The notes below the pieces were generated by a model. The model did not search any database, had not been told where the DNA came from, and worked only from the letters and a program-made list of their open reading frames with translations. 15,380 bases of DNA. It comes from Bacillota bacterium. Its GTDB lineage: Bacteria > Bacillota_E > JAJZYS01 > JAILZS01. The position numbers and the translations under genes are program-made. Of this stretch, positions 13,629-15,380 are shown in pieces. Numbering within the stretch: position 1 is the first letter of the stretch; each line of letters starts with the position of its first letter. The stretch is from positions 1-15,380 of the forward strand of contig JAKASY010000001.1 in the NCBI GenBank assembly GCA_021817625.1, read 5' to 3'.

Positions 13629-14039
13629 ATGGCCCTTCTCATCGCGGCGACGGTCGCGGCCTGGGCGGTGTGGGGCGTCGTCCTCAAGCTCGCCCTGCAC
13701 CACGGCGACGCCTTCTCCCTCATCCTCTGGTCGAGCCTGTTCTCCGTGCTCATGGTGCCGGCGAACTGGCTGATCCTGCGTCACCTTCGCATCGCCACGC
13801 ACAGCGACCCCGGACTCATCCTCTGGGCGGCGGCCGGCGTCGCCGTCTCCGGCGTGGCGGTGTGGACGTACCCGATGGCGCTGGCGAAGAGCTCGGCCAG
13901 CCTCGTCACCGCGCTCACCGCGTGCTATCCGGCCGGCACGCTTCTCCTGGCCGTGCTCATCCTGAAGGAGCGGCCGACGGCCCTGCAGGTTGGCGGCATC
14001 CTCCTGACGGCCGCCGGCCTGATGCTCCTCGGCAAGTAA
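13629..14039 (+). CDS. Single-domain EamA/DMT-type transporter
   Basis: ATG at 13629 gives 136 residues with about five hydrophobic helices. It ends in the family-typical LTACYPAGTLLLAVLILKERPTALQVGGILLTAAGLMLLGK pattern (residues from about 96), in which the conserved ERPT turn precedes the last helix. Typical EamA proteins carry two such domains in about 300 residues; this is a one-domain form, which exists as its own subfamily and probably works as a dimer. The start is the best available, but the nearest purine-rich stretch (GGGGGGA, about 13604-13610) is too far upstream to be a good Shine-Dalgarno. The substrate is unknown. It diverges from the SpoIVFA-like gene, and a secreted propeller gene follows about 100 bases downstream. 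Confidence 0.82.
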   Translation: MALLIAATVAAWAVWGVVLKLALHHGDAFSLILWSSLFSVLMVPANWLILRHLRIATHSDPGLILWAAAGVAVSGVAVWTYPMALAKSSASLVTALTACYPAGTLLLAVLILKERPTALQVGGILLTAAGLMLLGK

Positions 14040-14137
14040 GGCGCGGCCGCCGCTTCTCCCTGCGCGGGCACCGGCAACTTGTGCGCCTTGGCCGCCGCGC
14101 CAGGCGCCGCGGCCGCACCGGAGAACCTCTGGCCAGG

Positions 14138-15380
14138 ATGTCGAGTGTAGTGGGCACGACCGTCGGCGGACAGGCGCCGGCGCGGCACGATTGGCGGCGC
14201 GCGGCGCCGAGCGCGCTCGCGATGGCGGTCGCGCTTGTCGCGCTGGCGCCCTTCGCGTGGGCAGCGCCCCTTCGGGCCAAGGTCGCGCCGGTCGGGTTCG
14301 TCCGGGTGCAGATGGTCGCGGGCCGGGCCGCGTGGGCGGTCGGGCCCGGCATCTGGACGACCGTGGACGGCGGCCGCGTCTGGCGCCGCCGTACGCCACC
14401 GGGAGCCGGCGGACGGCTGTCCTCGTGGCTGCTGTCTGCACTCGACGCCCAAGACGCGTGGGTGGCGTACGGCTCGGCAAGCGGCCCCGCCGAGACGCTG
14501 TTCGTCACGGAAGACGGCGGCCGGCGCTGGCATGCCCATGCCCTACCCATGCAGGGCGCGCTCCAGGTGGACATGGTCACACGCCGCGTCGGCTACCTCG
14601 TGAACGAGCCGCAGGGCGGCGCGATGGGCACCACCTGGTACCAGCTCTGGCGCACGGCGGACGGCGGCAGCACGTGGTCGCTCGCCGCGAGCGACTCGGC
14701 GAGCCGTACGGGCCTGGTAGCGCCGCGTCCCGGCCAGCCTTCCCTGCCCATGGGCTTCGGCCCCGTGGGCGTGGCGTTTCTGACGCCGACACGCGGCTTC
14801 ATCTGCCAGCTGTTCACCGCGCGGGGCGGGGATGCGTGCCAGGTGACCGTGGACGGCGGCCGCCGCTGGCGGGGCGTGCGCCTGCCGACGCCGCCCTCCC
14901 TCCGGCGCGTGCCGGCCTATGAGGAGTACGTGCAATGGGGCTCGGCGCCGGTCGTCGTGTCCCCGCGCGTGGCCTACCTGACGGTCGCATTCGCGCCAAC
15001 CGAGGCGGCCGCACAAGGCGTAGCGCTCTACCGCAGCGCGGACGGCGGCGCGCGCTGGCGGCTCGTGCACTGGTGGCGCGGCGACGTGGCGGGCCTACAG
15101 CCCTTCTGGTCGTTCGTGCGCCTCGCCTTCGCGTCCGCGCGCACGGGCTGGGCGTTCGACCCGCTCACGTCCCCTGGCGCCGGTGCCCCGGTGGGCGCCA
15201 TCGTGACCAACGACGGCGGTGTCGTCTGGCGGCCGGCGTCTCTGCCCGAGCCATTCACGCCGGCGGGTCCGCCCTCGTTCACGACCGGCGGGCGTTGCGG
15301 GCTTGTGCTGCTCGAGGCGCGCGGGCGCACCTACCTGGCCGCCACCACCGACCAAGGGCGCACTTGGCAACTCCTGCGTC
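14138..15380 (+). CDS. Secreted YCF48-like Asp-box beta-propeller protein (partial at C-terminus)
   Basis: From ATG at 14138 the frame stays open for 414 codons and runs off the window, so the C-terminus is missing. A Sec-type signal peptide is likely: basic DWRR, then SALAMAVALVALAPFAWA, with cleavage near residue 42. The start is preceded only by a weak CCAGG. The visible part holds seven Asp-box repeats: TTVDGGRVW (about 74-82), VTEDGGRRW (123-131), RTADGGSTW (172-180), VTVDGGRRW (236-244), RSADGGARW (299-307), VTNDGGVVW (356-364) and ATTDQGRTW (402-410). Seven blades fit one complete propeller of the YCF48/sialidase-like type. No sialidase catalytic residues can be assigned, so binding or scaffolding outside the membrane is more likely than enzymatic activity. 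A broken relative lies at 5430-5830. Confidence 0.78.
   Translation, partial: MSSVVGTTVGGQAPARHDWRRAAPSALAMAVALVALAPFAWAAPLRAKVAPVGFVRVQMVAGRAAWAVGPGIWTTVDGGRVWRRRTPPGAGGRLSSWLLSALDAQDAWVAYGSASGPAETLFVTEDGGRRWHAHALPMQGALQVDMVTRRVGYLVNEPQGGAMGTTWYQLWRTADGGSTWSLAASDSASRTGLVAPRPGQPSLPMGFGPVGVAFLTPTRGFICQLFTARGGDACQVTVDGGRRWRGVRLPTPPSLRRVPAYEEYVQWGSAPVVVSPRVAYLTVAFAPTEAAAQGVALYRSADGGARWRLVHWWRGDVAGLQPFWSFVRLAFASARTGWAFDPLTSPGAGAPVGAIVTNDGGVVWRPASLPEPFTPAGPPSFTTGGRCGLVLLEARGRTYLAATTDQGRTWQLLR

Noticed and set aside
11907..14480. The M50 frame extends upstream for 857 open codons, suggesting a larger fusion
   Set aside because: The upstream part is out-of-frame SpoIVFA-like and intergenic sequence; the GTGA overlap and the family N-terminus place the start at 12809.

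Overview
The window is very GC-rich and carries endospore-specific genes: a tricistronic GerA-type germinant receptor operon and a SpoIVFA/SpoIVFB pair next to an RNase G gene. This points to a high-GC spore-forming lineage of the Bacillota (Symbiobacterium, Thermaerobacter or Limnochordia-like). That placement is inferred from gene content and composition only; no ribosomal marker is present.

Layout. (1) 1-2644, minus strand: a large GNAT acetyltransferase / ADP-forming acyl-CoA synthetase fusion, lacking only its last few codons at the window edge. (2) 2645-2957: a divergent intergenic region with a 36-bp tandem repeat and about five imperfect palindromes resembling binding sites of NarL/DosR-type response regulators. 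(3) 2958-4119, plus strand: a ferritin-like/R2-like di-iron protein, then a small membrane ORF that looks like an internally deleted histidine kinase. (4) 4120-5830: a scar region with a decayed ISL3-family insertion sequence (one terminal inverted repeat, an amber codon, a 7-bp slippage frameshift, a perfect 36-bp palindrome) and a frameshifted remnant of a YCF48/Asp-box propeller gene. (5) 5877-9480, plus strand: gerAA-gerAB-gerAC, joined by GTGA overlaps. (6) 9481-9960: a non-coding convergent gap with a large hairpin. (7) 9961-13504, minus strand: spoIVFA-like, spoIVFB-like and RNase G genes, with a textbook vegetative promoter in front of the RNase gene. (8) 13629-14039, plus strand: a one-domain EamA/DMT transporter. 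(9) 14138 to the right edge, plus strand: a secreted seven-Asp-box YCF48-like propeller, incomplete at its C-terminus.

How the genes fit together. The SpoIVFA/SpoIVFB pair belongs to mother-cell proteolytic signalling during sporulation. The gerA operon encodes the inner-membrane nutrient sensor that ends dormancy. RNase G is a housekeeping RNA-processing enzyme that commonly sits beside spoIVFB in Clostridia-type genomes. The left-hand divergent pair (acetyltransferase/acyl-CoA synthetase and di-iron protein) appears to share one regulatory region with repeated response-regulator-like sites. This suggests a redox, hypoxia or dormancy regulon and is the least conventional part of the window. 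No CRISPR array, rRNA or tRNA was seen.
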